Assembly: GCA_005793345.1 (NCBI GenBank)
Contig: SXSU01000091.1
Coordinates: 1-36,848 of the forward strand
Direction of reading: 5' to 3'
Length of the DNA: 36,848 nt
From: Bdellovibrionales bacterium
GTDB lineage: Bacteria; Bdellovibrionota; Bdellovibrionia; Bdellovibrionales; Bdellovibrionaceae
Shown: in pieces, positions 1 to 8,914 of the stretch
Numbering within the stretch: position 1 is the first letter of the stretch
Layout of the letters: each line of letters opens with the position of its first letter
Notes under the pieces: model-generated
The model's database searches: none
What the model saw: the letters and a program-made list of their open reading frames with translations, nothing else
What the model was told of the DNA's origin: nothing
Made by a program: the position numbers and the translations under genes

Positions 1-79
1 CAAAAATTAGATATTTTTTTGAAGCCACTGTAAAACGTTTGGGGGTTTTCCACAATCTCCACGCTGCTTGAAAAAACCG

Positions 80-268
80 TTAAACATAGGTCTTATGATT
101 GTTTGCTAGTATTTTTGGAGGATGTTTATCATCAATTTGGGTATGAACTCCAGGATCATTAACGACAACTAACTTCGTGTGTTTGTTTTTTAACTTCTTT
201 TTTAGAGAGTGTTTTATTAATTTATTAGATTTTAAAAATTGGTAAATAAACAAAAAATAACTGCTCAT
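80..268 (-). CDS. Doubtful small ORF, 62 aa, unrecognised
   Basis: An open frame of 62 codons on the minus strand that starts with the ATG in the left arm of the palindromic element at 256-321. The product would be Lys-rich with a hydrophobic N-terminus and a more ordinary C-terminal half (VVVNDPGVHTQIDDKHPPK). I recognise no family. The start has no good SD and sits inside a repeat, so this may be the tail of a decayed mobile-element gene or chance. It is listed because the C-terminal half has normal amino-acid use. Confidence 0.2.
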   Translation of the reverse strand: MSSYFLFIYQFLKSNKLIKHSLKKKLKNKHTKLVVVNDPGVHTQIDDKHPPKILANNHKTYV

Positions 269-321
269 GATTATGCCTGATAAAATCGCGCAGCCTATCG
301 TCTCAAAGATGAGCAGTTATT
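256..321. repeat. Palindromic repeat element, copy A
   Basis: Perfect 13-bp inverted repeat AATAACTGCTCAT (256-268) and ATGAGCAGTTATT (309-321) around a 40-nt centre. The centre carries GATTATGCCTGAT and AATCGCG, which recur in copy B at 10552-10620 and, as the reverse complement, in copy C at 34350-34401. It is intergenic. Confidence 0.7.
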
Positions 322-437
322 GTATAAACTTAAAATTATAAAGTGATGATTAATTAAATGCGCTTGAATTGTTTCAGTTCCCCAGTTGTATAAAGTTCGA
401 TATTCTAAAATTAAATATGCAGCCCAACCTTTGATAA

Positions 438-608
438 TTATTTTTTCTTTATTAGATTTTTTTTGAAATTTAATTCAGTCACTCCTCCAAAAGCGTAAGA
501 CTTACTCCAACGTTGAATTGTACACTCTGAGATATCATACTTTTGACTAACTTTAAAATAATCTACTCCAGTATGGAACGTAGCAAACTTAGATCGAGTT
601 TTAGTGAG
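438..608 (-). pseudogene. Transposase OrfA-like HTH fragment
   Basis: The minus strand between a TAA at 609-611 and the stop at 438-440 encodes 56 residues with no ATG at the front. They include a helix-turn-helix-like stretch, VSQKYDISECTIQRWSKSYA, followed by FGGVTELNFKKN. The pattern K(Y/F)xIxxxTIxRW is typical of the N-terminal HTH of IS3-type OrfA and related transposases; naming the family is an inference. No DDE catalytic part is visible nearby, so this is a relic and not an active element. Confidence 0.5.
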
Positions 609-789
609 TTAATAGCCTGCTGCCAAGATCAAGCTTGCCGTGAACGCGTAAAATAAAAATGGCTTGTTACGGATATGGATTATAATAGCGGAATAACTAC
701 AACGATGAAGTAAGAAAAAAATATATTAGTTGCGAGTAAAGTAGGGATTGACCTAAATTACTCGTCAGTAATTTGAGCATGATAATTAT

Positions 790-1575
790 TTAAGATGCTT
801 TATTATCTTTATTTTGAATATTCATATACTCTTCGAGCCACGAATTTAATTCATCTTTAAATGGTTGTTCTGCAGATTCGAATGAAAAAAATTTAGCGCC
901 TGGTCTTTGAGTCATTTTTAAATTAAATTTTAAATTTCTTTTTATATGAATTGCTGTGATATAGATATTGCATTCTTTATCAGTAAAATCTGCAGGAATT
1001 GGATCTTCAAGCGCAACTCCCCCAAGTGAAATATCTTTTGTGAATGTTCTAAATGTAAGAGTATGAGACCTGATAATGCAGCGTAATCTAACTTCAACAC
1101 GATTATGCTTTCGCAATTCAGTCCAATTTTTATTTGTAGTTTCTGATAGAGGTTTTTCGCTAGATAACAGTTTAGAAGAATGTTGGAGATTTGCCGTCGA
1201 TGAAGTGTTTGAAGGTATTTTTTTTGAAGATATATCAGTTGACGAAATTGATGACGCTGTTGAAGTAACAGTTGATTTTAAATTTGAATTTAATGAAGTA
1301 TTCGCTGAAGAAAATCCATCCATCAATGGTGGTGGGGCTGCATTTGTTAATTCCATCTTTTCTTGTATACTTTGAAGTGTTTTAATCTCTAACATCAAAT
1401 TTGCATTTTCTGTTAAGTTTTGCCAAGCCGCCCAGCCTGGTTGCCAAACAACCCAATCGTCTTCTGTGGAACCAGATTTTTTTCCATCTATCACTTTTTG
1501 CGCTAATTGATTTGAATAAATATTTTTATCAACTGTTCTTAATTTTTTGTGACCTAAACTCCACAAAATTTCCAT
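790..1575 (-). CDS. GYF_2-like and PilZ domain protein
   Basis: Putative c-di-GMP receptor of 261 residues. The N-terminal 55 residues resemble a GYF_2 module (tryptophans at about 41, 44, 48 and 51). A Ser/Thr-rich linker follows at about 88-148. The PilZ domain covers about 153-250 and keeps both c-di-GMP binding motifs: RVEVR (R159 and R163) and DISLGG (D181, S183, G186). It has no signal peptide or membrane segment, so it should be cytoplasmic. It is the last gene of the gliding-type operon, 18 nt after the FHA-AgmX gene, with AAGGGG before its ATG. PilZ proteins usually pass c-di-GMP signals to motility or export machines; here the operon position suggests the Agl/Glt-like complex as target, which is inference. 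Confidence 0.8.
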   Translation of the reverse strand: MEILWSLGHKKLRTVDKNIYSNQLAQKVIDGKKSGSTEDDWVVWQPGWAAWQNLTENANLMLEIKTLQSIQEKMELTNAAPPPLMDGFSSANTSLNSNLKSTVTSTASSISSTDISSKKIPSNTSSTANLQHSSKLLSSEKPLSETTNKNWTELRKHNRVEVRLRCIIRSHTLTFRTFTKDISLGGVALEDPIPADFTDKECNIYITAIHIKRNLKFNLKMTQRPGAKFFSFESAEQPFKDELNSWLEEYMNIQNKDNKAS

Positions 1576-1593
1576 AAATAACCCCTTACTTTA

Positions 1594-3405
1594 TCAACTG
1601 CCTTTTTTAGTAAATTGAAATGGATAAATAACAATTGTACTTTGACCATTCTTAGCCTTAGGAAACTTAATCAACTTAATCACACCCTGCACACAAGCTA
1701 CGAGTGTTGATGAGTCAACATCATTTTTAAGAATTTGCACCCATTGTGTATCGCCTTGATTAGAAATTAAAAATTTATACGAAACTCTTCCGCCAATTGA
1801 AGATTTCATTCTCAATGCACGTTCGTAACATGTTCTTATTTCATTTTTGTAGCCAGAAATTGCACTTTTTACAGAAACCTTATCTAGACCACCTTCAACA
1901 GATGTTTCTATGCTCGCATCTGGTACCGCACTCCCAAGACCACCGCCTCCACCGTCTTCACCAAAAGTAACATTAAAACCATCCTTCAATACATTTTGTT
2001 CTTTTCCAGAGAGTGAATTCATACCCACTTTATCATTTAAGTTAACACCAGTAGAAGCCGCAGCTAGATTTTCACCATCTTTTCGAACATATTTATTAAC
2101 CATTCCTTGTGCGGATTGATCTAATAAGACTTCGGCTTTATCCCCAGATACTGTATGATTGATAGCACCATTATTTACGATTTGATCTGCTTTTACCAAA
2201 CCTAATTTTTTATTTGTTTTAAATGCCGACAAGAATCCTACAGTGTTTGCTTTAGATGATTCGGTTTTCGTTTTAAGTCCACCCTTATCTGATTGAGTGA
2301 CTGGATTATTTTTAGCATTTGAAGTTTTCATACCAGGCATTTGATTTGGAATTAATTCAACAGGTTTTTCAGTTTTATCTTTTTCTTTATTATTATTTTT
2401 TTTAAGTTTTTCAGCTTGTTCTTTTTCTTCTGGAGGCTTTTCTTCAGGATTAGGTTTTGCTAATACTTTTTCTTCGGGTTCAATAGGGGGTGGCTTTGCA
2501 ACTTCAAGCACTTGCACCTCTGCAATTCGTGGTGGAGGTAAAACTACTGGTTTTTGATTTCTAATATTTTTAAGCATAAAATAAAAACCAATGGCACCAA
2601 TTAATAAACAAAAACTTGTAATAACATAAAATGGATCTGAGAAAATACTTTTTCTAGCTATAGGAACTGCTACACGAGGTACAATTCTAAAATAATAAGC
2701 AACAGAATCCCATTCAACATGAAGTAAATCACTTTGTTCAATTGATATTTTTCGATCATCAATTTTGTTTAACATTTGTCCCTGGCGAATCACATGAGCA
2801 ACTGAGTCTGTAGGTAATTGAAAGTTAACAATTTTTTTTTGCGATTTAGTTTGGACATTGATTTGAAACGCAGATAAACTTTCATCTACTTTATAATTTT
2901 TCGAATTTAAATTATAGTGAAAGATTTCATTTACAGAATCTACTTCCTGAGACAAACAAATAACCTCAAGCACAGTAGATATAACCGCAGATGAATCTAC
3001 TTTTACTCCGCCAGATTCTCGTAAATCTGATACTTGTTGCGATATAATTTTACGACTCAAATCGGCTTCAACTAACCTATCTTCTTGCCATTGAAAAGTA
3101 TAATCTTCGACTCTTATTGGTTGTTGGTAAAATATAAAACCTTCACCCGTAGCCGTTTTATTTAATTTTTTTTCTGCAGGAGCATCTTGATGACTAACAA
3201 GTGTGATCACCCATTCATCGTCTGAACAAGTATTAATATTAAATTCTCCAGTACCTATCCATTCTAAAATAAAGTGAACTGAATTTATTCCTGGAGTACG
3301 AATAACCATATCACACAACGGTGAACGACCAACTAAGACAAGGGGTGAATTCACTCGATGTTGGATAACAGATTTATCTTTGTAAGCTAAACTCAGTACT
3401 TTCAC
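1594..3405 (-). CDS. FHA / transmembrane / AgmX-PglI C-terminal protein (GltG/GltJ-like)
   Basis: Trans-envelope protein of about 603 residues. The N-terminal FHA-like domain (about 1-115) has GRSPLCDMVI and GINSVHF, as in phosphothreonine-binding FHA folds. A second globular region at about 130-245 precedes one membrane helix (about 262-279). A long Pro/Lys/Glu-rich periplasmic linker (about 285-350) and a disordered Asn/Gly region follow, with a polyglycine stretch near 485. The C-terminal about 90 residues form an AgmX/PglI (TonB-C-like) domain with IRTCYERAL and VACVQGVIKLIKFP. I start it at GTG 3405, preceded by AAGGAAG; the longer ATG at 3480 would overlap the upstream gene by 62 nt. 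In Myxococcus, GltG and GltJ have this FHA/TonB-C type of architecture and span the envelope. Confidence 0.8.
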   Translation of the reverse strand: MKVLSLAYKDKSVIQHRVNSPLVLVGRSPLCDMVIRTPGINSVHFILEWIGTGEFNINTCSDDEWVITLVSHQDAPAEKKLNKTATGEGFIFYQQPIRVEDYTFQWQEDRLVEADLSRKIISQQVSDLRESGGVKVDSSAVISTVLEVICLSQEVDSVNEIFHYNLNSKNYKVDESLSAFQINVQTKSQKKIVNFQLPTDSVAHVIRQGQMLNKIDDRKISIEQSDLLHVEWDSVAYYFRIVPRVAVPIARKSIFSDPFYVITSFCLLIGAIGFYFMLKNIRNQKPVVLPPPRIAEVQVLEVAKPPPIEPEEKVLAKPNPEEKPPEEKEQAEKLKKNNNKEKDKTEKPVELIPNQMPGMKTSNAKNNPVTQSDKGGLKTKTESSKANTVGFLSAFKTNKKLGLVKADQIVNNGAINHTVSGDKAEVLLDQSAQGMVNKYVRKDGENLAAASTGVNLNDKVGMNSLSGKEQNVLKDGFNVTFGEDGGGGGLGSAVPDASIETSVEGGLDKVSVKSAISGYKNEIRTCYERALRMKSSIGGRVSYKFLISNQGDTQWVQILKNDVDSSTLVACVQGVIKLIKFPKAKNGQSTIVIYPFQFTKKGS

Positions 3406-3418
3406 AGCAGATACTTCC

Positions 3419-3694
3419 TTATTTTTTGTCCGAATTTCTATACTTGGGCTTTCTAAATTTATCAATATTATGAAAATCATTAAAATTTTTACGCTGAAAC
3501 ATTAGGGAATCCATTTTAGGTGCTTGAATATCCATTTGTACAAATAAACTTGGAGCTGCTCTTTCGCCCTCAATGACATCATCTTCAAAGTCTAAAACAT
3601 TCGCGGTCTTTTGCGTTTCTGCGAAAATACTATTTGAATCCAAAACTATTAAAAAAATAATAAAAAATAATTTAGATTTTAATTTCGATTTCAT
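3419..3694 (-). CDS. Small exported protein, CglF-like
   Basis: 91-residue protein with an N-terminal signal peptide (hydrophobic residues about 9-24, likely cut after IFA). The mature part holds a short acidic segment (NVLDFEDDVIEGERAAP) and a basic, Asn-rich tail. The DxEDDxIEGE...P pattern and the place among Agl/Glt genes resemble CglF of Myxococcus adventurous gliding; the assignment rests mostly on context. Its ATG overlaps the preceding TPR gene's stop as ATGA, with GGAG upstream, so the two are probably translationally coupled. It should act in the periplasm or at the outer membrane. Confidence 0.55.
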   Translation of the reverse strand: MKSKLKSKLFFIIFLIVLDSNSIFAETQKTANVLDFEDDVIEGERAAPSLFVQMDIQAPKMDSLMFQRKNFNDFHNIDKFRKPKYRNSDKK

Positions 3695-6600
3695 TGTTTT
3701 GGCATCTCCGTATTTTTACCTATTAATGTTTTCCAACTCAAAATTAAATCATCTTGTTTACTTAAACTAAGCTCATCAAAAACATACTTAGATGAAATCG
3801 AATTTTTATGCTTTGATAAAATCACAAAGGATCTTAACTTATGATAATCTTGCAAAGTAATTTTATCAATGGCTCTTTGAGTTTCTAAAACAACCAATGC
3901 ACCAAAGTGATTATTTTGAGTCACTAAGGTCTGGACTAAAGTCGAAATATCATTACTTGGAAGAGGCCAAGAACTCATTTTTTCTGGAGGAAACATTTCT
4001 TCTTTTTTTGAATCAATTAATTTTTGATCTAAGTTTTCTATCATTTTCTTAAATTCGTCAGCCTGTTGTTCAAATTCTTTTGCAATTTCTTCTAATTCTT
4101 TTTTATAGGCTGCTACATTATCATCTGAAAGTCCCTTTGGTACCGGTGCATTTTTAAAAAATTCTACCATTCGAATTTCATTATTTAAAGCTCTTGTGAG
4201 AATTCTTTTTTGTACAGGAATACCTTTATTTTTTACATCTCTCAAAACTTGGGGACGAATGGCTCGAATACGACTGACAGCATCTGGCATAACTTTTTCT
4301 AGCCTTTTTTCTGACCACTTAATATCAGGAAATTCTAAATATCCAGAAAGTTTTTCAGAAGAAGTCGTTTGCGTATTTAATAAATCTGCAGGAATTACTG
4401 ACTTTAATTCTTCAAACTGTTTAGATGTAAAATTTACTTCTCTTTGTCCTTCTCTCCATTGTAAACACAATAAATATATTTTTTTCTCTCGATCATCGTT
4501 TGGAGGAAATGCTTCAAAGTATTTGACTACTTCTTCTGGATAACTCACAGCTAATAAACCCAATACGCTTGATTTTTCTTCACCCTTAAATTGAGAAACA
4601 ATTTTATAATCTGCAACTGTTAATTGGATTCCACTTCCAATTGTAGAACGAACCCAGAGTGAATTAAATTCTGGATACAAGCCAAATTTGCTATCTTTTG
4701 AAAGATAAGTATATGCTTCTTTAAATTTACCTTCTTTTAAATGATAGATTAAAATTTGACTTGAGATTTTTGTAAATGTTGGACCAAAACGAATTTGATG
4801 AGGGGCTGTACTTAATAATCCTAAAACTTTTGGAGATTGATTTTTATCAATCAATTTTTGATAATAATCAACTCTTGCCAAATCAGCTTTTGAAGGTTCA
4901 GGTTTTAAACTCATAAACTGCGCAAGATAAGATTCATATTTATCAAAATCATCTGCTTTTGCCGACTCAAGCGCTAATTGTAAACTTGATTCACGCATCA
5001 AAATTTGTATTTCATCAAAATATTGCCCCTCCTTAGGAGACTTTGGCAAATATGCAATTACCTCTTTGTATTTATTTTGTTTGTACATACAAAATAAATA
5101 GCGATAAAGATTTTCAACTGTAATCTCTTTTTGATAAATTTTAAGTAAAATGGGTTCAGCTTCATCGTATTTTTTATTATCAACTTGTAATCCAGTTAAT
5201 CTCTTACTAAAAATAAGCCAATGCTTAGAAGCTTCTTGTTCTTTACTAAACATAACTAATTCATTATAAAGATCATCTTTAGCCTTAGGGTTTGATTGAG
5301 TTTCTTTATCTAAAGATGTAATTAAGTCATATCTAGCTCGTTCCCAAATTTCTTTTAAAAAATCTTTTTTCAAAATCTCTCGGGAAACCCTTATCGAACA
5401 AGCAATATTTTTAGAGAACAAGCAATTGTCTAAACTTACTCGATATGAATTTGCAATTTTTGGTGATTCTGGAAACCAATCTATATGAAATTTTAAAACA
5501 CGATCAAGAGTTTGACTCATAATCATATCATCTAATTTTTCTGGTGTTTTAACTTTTTTGGCAATAGTTTCTGCATAGGCTTTTGTTGTTCTTAGTACTT
5601 CATTTTCAAGTTCTGAGGCAAAATATTTAAACTCTTCTGAATTTGGTTTTATTTTGTAATCAATCAATAACTTTTCAATTGCTTTTAAATCTTCCATAGG
5701 AACTACTGAAGCATATTCTTTTTGATGTGAAGAATATTTTTTAACAGAAAGTGCAACTTTACGTTCTGGCCTTTTCTCTAATTTAATAACTTCGTTAAAC
5801 AGAAGCGTTCTATCTATATTTCCACTTTGTTTGATGTAGACCATGTATGTTTCAGTGTAAAAATCCACTAGTAAGTTTAAAATTTTCCCTGTAAAGTTTT
5901 CGCGCCCAAAGTCTAATACCTCCTGCTCACTCATATGTGAAGCTACAGTAAATGAAAGATCTTTTAAACTATCTACTGCAAAATCACCAGCCCAATTTTT
6001 TCCAATTACTTTTAAAAAGGCTTTTTCGGCATTTGCATATTGTTTTGTAAGAACAAAACACCAAGCCGATTTATAAATTACCATCGCTTTTTCTTCTTGT
6101 GATAACTTATCAAAAAAATCACTATAACGAGGTAGAGCTTCTGAATATTTTTCTTTATCAAAAAGATATTCAGCAATATAAACTGATAGTCTTGGATTAA
6201 CAGGTGCATCTCGATGTATCTCAATTGCTTTTGCAAATAAATCTACCGTCTTTAGCTCGTCTTTCAAAAATAAAAAAGCCAACCCGTGCATATGATAAGT
6301 ACGAGATAATAATAAGGGACCTGCTTTTTTATTTTTTTCGATAAACTCTGCTATTTTGATTACTTTTCTTAAGTTATCTTGCTCTTTATCAATAAAACTT
6401 GGGTTCTGTTTAATTGAGAGTCGATAATTTTTTGCAATATTAAGATGTGCAGATCCCTTCGAAAAATATAAATTTAATTTTTTTTCTTCATTTTTTTCAA
6501 CTTTAATAAGTGAGTCCAAACCTTCTATTAAAGTTTTTAAGTCTTTAACTGATTTTTCACTTTTAGAATCTTCTGAAGGTATTAGCAAATCATCTGAATA

Positions 6601-6753
6601 TCGACCATGAAACTTTTTTTTAATATCAACTTCATTTTTATTTTGTGCATACAAGAAAAATGTTGATTGAGTAAAACTAATAAAAAAAATTAACGAATAA
6701 AGCGATACACGTTTTATGGAATTCAAAATAATTATTGAGCTTCTGTTTTGCAT
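3691..6753 (-). CDS. Large exported TPR protein of the gliding-type cluster
   Basis: 1020-residue protein with a signal peptide (hydrophobic about 15-35, cut near YAQ). The rest is almost wholly alpha-helical, with tetratricopeptide-like units; the clearest lie between about residues 140 and 260 (A-L-x-A-F patterns such as YANAEKAFLKVIGKNWAG). A coiled-coil-like charged stretch lies near 880-940. No catalytic motif is seen. TPR arrays serve as protein-docking scaffolds, and exported TPR proteins (for example AglT/GltE) belong to the Myxococcus Glt complex; this one is much larger. The ATG has GGAGAG upstream and lies 22 nt inside the previous gene. Confidence 0.7.
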   Translation of the reverse strand: MQNRSSIIILNSIKRVSLYSLIFFISFTQSTFFLYAQNKNEVDIKKKFHGRYSDDLLIPSEDSKSEKSVKDLKTLIEGLDSLIKVEKNEEKKLNLYFSKGSAHLNIAKNYRLSIKQNPSFIDKEQDNLRKVIKIAEFIEKNKKAGPLLLSRTYHMHGLAFLFLKDELKTVDLFAKAIEIHRDAPVNPRLSVYIAEYLFDKEKYSEALPRYSDFFDKLSQEEKAMVIYKSAWCFVLTKQYANAEKAFLKVIGKNWAGDFAVDSLKDLSFTVASHMSEQEVLDFGRENFTGKILNLLVDFYTETYMVYIKQSGNIDRTLLFNEVIKLEKRPERKVALSVKKYSSHQKEYASVVPMEDLKAIEKLLIDYKIKPNSEEFKYFASELENEVLRTTKAYAETIAKKVKTPEKLDDMIMSQTLDRVLKFHIDWFPESPKIANSYRVSLDNCLFSKNIACSIRVSREILKKDFLKEIWERARYDLITSLDKETQSNPKAKDDLYNELVMFSKEQEASKHWLIFSKRLTGLQVDNKKYDEAEPILLKIYQKEITVENLYRYLFCMYKQNKYKEVIAYLPKSPKEGQYFDEIQILMRESSLQLALESAKADDFDKYESYLAQFMSLKPEPSKADLARVDYYQKLIDKNQSPKVLGLLSTAPHQIRFGPTFTKISSQILIYHLKEGKFKEAYTYLSKDSKFGLYPEFNSLWVRSTIGSGIQLTVADYKIVSQFKGEEKSSVLGLLAVSYPEEVVKYFEAFPPNDDREKKIYLLCLQWREGQREVNFTSKQFEELKSVIPADLLNTQTTSSEKLSGYLEFPDIKWSEKRLEKVMPDAVSRIRAIRPQVLRDVKNKGIPVQKRILTRALNNEIRMVEFFKNAPVPKGLSDDNVAAYKKELEEIAKEFEQQADEFKKMIENLDQKLIDSKKEEMFPPEKMSSWPLPSNDISTLVQTLVTQNNHFGALVVLETQRAIDKITLQDYHKLRSFVILSKHKNSISSKYVFDELSLSKQDDLILSWKTLIGKNTEMPKQ

Positions 6754-7940
6754 AAGCTCTCTCCGATATAAATATGCCCATTCATTTCATCTAACCAATC
6801 TTCTGCATCCATTGCAGGCCAAATTTCATCTCCTTTTTCCATTAATGCAGCCCGATCAAATTCTTTTTGTTTAATAAATGTAAAATCTTTAGTTCCAAGT
6901 GCGACATAAGAATAAGCTAATGTTTGATCAATACCTTTACGAATGCGCTCTTTATCATTTTCATATTTCTTTTTTAAAATACCTTGAATTGAATCTATTT
7001 CTTTTCTACGATCAATTGCCGAAACTGATCCTCTTTTGTCGCTATTGGGTTCAATTTTAGTTAAATTTTGCAGAGATAAATATTCTATATCAGACATAAC
7101 CCATTCATTATAAAAATCAGCATTTGGATTATTTAATTTTATTTTTACAGTATCAATTTCTTTTCTAAGTTCTTTAATATCGTCATCTCTGCAAAGTTTT
7201 TTAAATATATAAACTTTTAACAAATACGTTTCTGGTTCAATAACTGAAGAAAAGTAAGATGATTCTTGTGATCCTATAGCTCCCAAGGAAATATCCAAGC
7301 GACCAGCTCTAAAACCAGCCCACATTTTTTCAAACATAACTTGTCTTAAGCGGGGATAATCTTGAGGAATCCATTGATAAACTTCAATGGCTTCTTCATA
7401 TCGACCAGCACCAAACAGTGCCCGCCCCATTGATTGCAACATGACTCCATATAAAAATTGATTTTCACGTTTTCCTTTTTGAATTTCTTTTTTTAAACTT
7501 AATGCAACTTCTTGGTAAATTTTGAAAGCTTTATTAAATTTATATCTCTCAACTAAATTATCTGCTCGCTCGATTTGACTATTAACTTCTTGCTCTTTGC
7601 CATTGATTGCTTTATCTGTAGGACGAATCTTATCCCATTTATAAATAAAATCATAACCAAGTTGAGGGTTATTTAGTAAATAAATCCTCACATCATTCCA
7701 TTGAGAATAGATTAGTTTTTCTTTACTTAAATTTTTAATTAAAATTCGTTTTGACAACAAATCAACTACAGACTCTTGTACTTTTATATCACTTATCATT
7801 TTCTTGATATTTGCAGTTGAAGTCTTTGCTTTAACTTTTGTTGCCGTTTGCGCATTTGCAAAAGAAATTACGCTAATAAAAATCGTAACTATTATCAATG
7901 AACTTAAAATTTTACTTAAAATAAAATTTATTTTTTTCAC
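6732..7940 (-). CDS. Exported TPR-like protein (AglT/GltE-like)
   Basis: 402-residue exported protein. The signal peptide is about residues 1-30 (ends NAQ). Helical repeats with TPR character occupy about 130-230 (for example MGRALFGAGRYEEAIEVYQW). The start is GTG, sharing one G with the TAG stop of the upstream ExbD-like gene (TAGTG), with GGGG just before it, so translation is coupled. Position next to the TolQ/TolR-like motor genes and before a second, larger TPR gene suggests a periplasmic or outer-membrane partner of the motor, comparable to AglT/GltE. The exact orthology cannot be settled by eye. Confidence 0.65.
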   Translation of the reverse strand: MKKINFILSKILSSLIIVTIFISVISFANAQTATKVKAKTSTANIKKMISDIKVQESVVDLLSKRILIKNLSKEKLIYSQWNDVRIYLLNNPQLGYDFIYKWDKIRPTDKAINGKEQEVNSQIERADNLVERYKFNKAFKIYQEVALSLKKEIQKGKRENQFLYGVMLQSMGRALFGAGRYEEAIEVYQWIPQDYPRLRQVMFEKMWAGFRAGRLDISLGAIGSQESSYFSSVIEPETYLLKVYIFKKLCRDDDIKELRKEIDTVKIKLNNPNADFYNEWVMSDIEYLSLQNLTKIEPNSDKRGSVSAIDRRKEIDSIQGILKKKYENDKERIRKGIDQTLAYSYVALGTKDFTFIKQKEFDRAALMEKGDEIWPAMDAEDWLDEMNGHIYIGESLCKTEAQ

Positions 7941-8404
7941 TAATTCCCCTCAGCAACAAATAGCATACTTTGAAAACCGTTTTGTCGAAAAAAACTACTG
8001 ACTTCATAAATAACCTTATAAGGAGCTGCTTTATCTGCAATGATGTTAAGTAATATCCCTCCAGCCCTAGCACTTTCTGGCATATTTTCTATATAATTTT
8101 TAATTTCTGCTTTTAATACTTTTAATTTCTCTTCATTATTATCAAGGACATAATTTAATTCTACATCTCGATGTAAAAACGTAATATCTATTTTATCAGC
8201 TTTAATAATCACTTGAGGGGCATTATCAACTATATCCTTATTAAAAGATTTAGGAAATTTTATCTCTGGTGGAGCTTCAATTGCTGATGGACCAAACACT
8301 GTACCCATAACTAAAAAAATAATAATGATGGCAGAAACATCGATCATTGAGGTAAGATTTAATATAATTGTTCCTTTTTTTCCTCCGCCAACATTTGCGC
8401 TCAT
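7940..8404 (-). CDS. ExbD/TolR-family protein (AglQ/AglS-like)
   Basis: 154-residue inner-membrane protein of the ExbD/TolR/MotB-like family. A short cytoplasmic tail with GGGKKG leads into one membrane helix (about 13-36) that carries the essential-type aspartate D22 in SMIDVSA. The remaining about 115 residues are periplasmic. In these motors the aspartate carries protons through the channel made with the TolQ/MotA subunit. The ATG is 3 nt after the previous stop, with AGGAG upstream. Two ExbD-like genes beside one TolQ-like gene match the aglR-aglQ-aglS set of Myxococcus gliding; which of the two is Q or S is not decided here. Confidence 0.8.
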   Translation of the reverse strand: MSANVGGGKKGTIILNLTSMIDVSAIIIIFLVMGTVFGPSAIEAPPEIKFPKSFNKDIVDNAPQVIIKADKIDITFLHRDVELNYVLDNNEEKLKVLKAEIKNYIENMPESARAGGILLNIIADKAAPYKVIYEVSSFFRQNGFQSMLFVAEGN

Positions 8405-8407
8405 TAT

Positions 8408-8914
8408 TTACTCCTGTATACTCTCTGCTGTTTGATAAGAAGTAAGAACAACATCTGGCAGATGCTCTCTAACTCCGTCCATTACAGAAATTAAAATTTG
8501 ATAAGGCAAATCACTTTTTAAAGTAACTTGAATAGTTTTCTCAGAGGGATGTTCTTTTTTAAAATCACCCACCATCTTTTTAATATCATCAACAACCTGC
8601 TTTGGTTTAGTAAGGTAATCAGAAGTTATTTCAACTTTCACAGAACCAGGTTTATTACCTTCCCATTTTAGTATCGCGTTCATTTTATCTAAAGTACCTA
8701 TTACGATAATTCTTGGATTTACAGGAAGACTACTCTCTTCACTTGTAATTGCCTTAGTTGCGGAGGGAGGAATCACTTGTTTAGTCAATCCAATCATTGA
8801 GGTTGAAAGTAATAAAAAGAATATAATTGAAATAAACATATCCAGAATTGGAACTATATTTAATTCATCTAGACCTTTTGATTTTATCTCACCTCCGTAA
8901 AAATCATCATTCAT
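8408..8914 (-). CDS. ExbD/TolR-family protein (AglS/AglQ-like)
   Basis: 168-residue ExbD/TolR-type protein. The membrane helix (about 19-41) follows a cytoplasmic KGLDELNIVPILD motif with aspartate D25, as in TolR and ExbD. The periplasmic part ends with a region fitting the ExbD fold (about 85-160). I start at ATG 8914, with AGAGG eight bases upstream and an 8-nt overlap with the aglR-like gene; a TTG at 8941 would extend it by nine residues without an SD. It partners with the AglR-like protein to form a proton-driven motor. Confidence 0.8.
   Translation of the reverse strand: MNDDFYGGEIKSKGLDELNIVPILDMFISIIFFLLLSTSMIGLTKQVIPPSATKAITSEESSLPVNPRIIVIGTLDKMNAILKWEGNKPGSVKVEITSDYLTKPKQVVDDIKKMVGDFKKEHPSEKTIQVTLKSDLPYQILISVMDGVREHLPDVVLTSYQTAESIQE

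Larger units (their letters stand above)
1..789. other. Left intergenic region, no intact gene
   Basis: This stretch precedes the stop of the gliding operon and holds no convincing complete gene. It contains a perfect 13-bp inverted repeat at 256-321, a transposase-like fragment at 438-608 on the minus strand, and an unrecognised 62-codon ORF at 80-268 (minus) whose ATG lies in the left arm of the inverted repeat. All three frames of positions 1-80 on the minus strand give peptide-like but unrecognised translations, so a decayed gene may run off the left edge. Positions 609-789 show nothing I can name. Confidence 0.5.

Noticed and set aside
1076..1375. 99-codon plus-strand ORF inside the PilZ gene
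   Set aside because: It is opposite a well-supported PilZ coding frame and has no family features.
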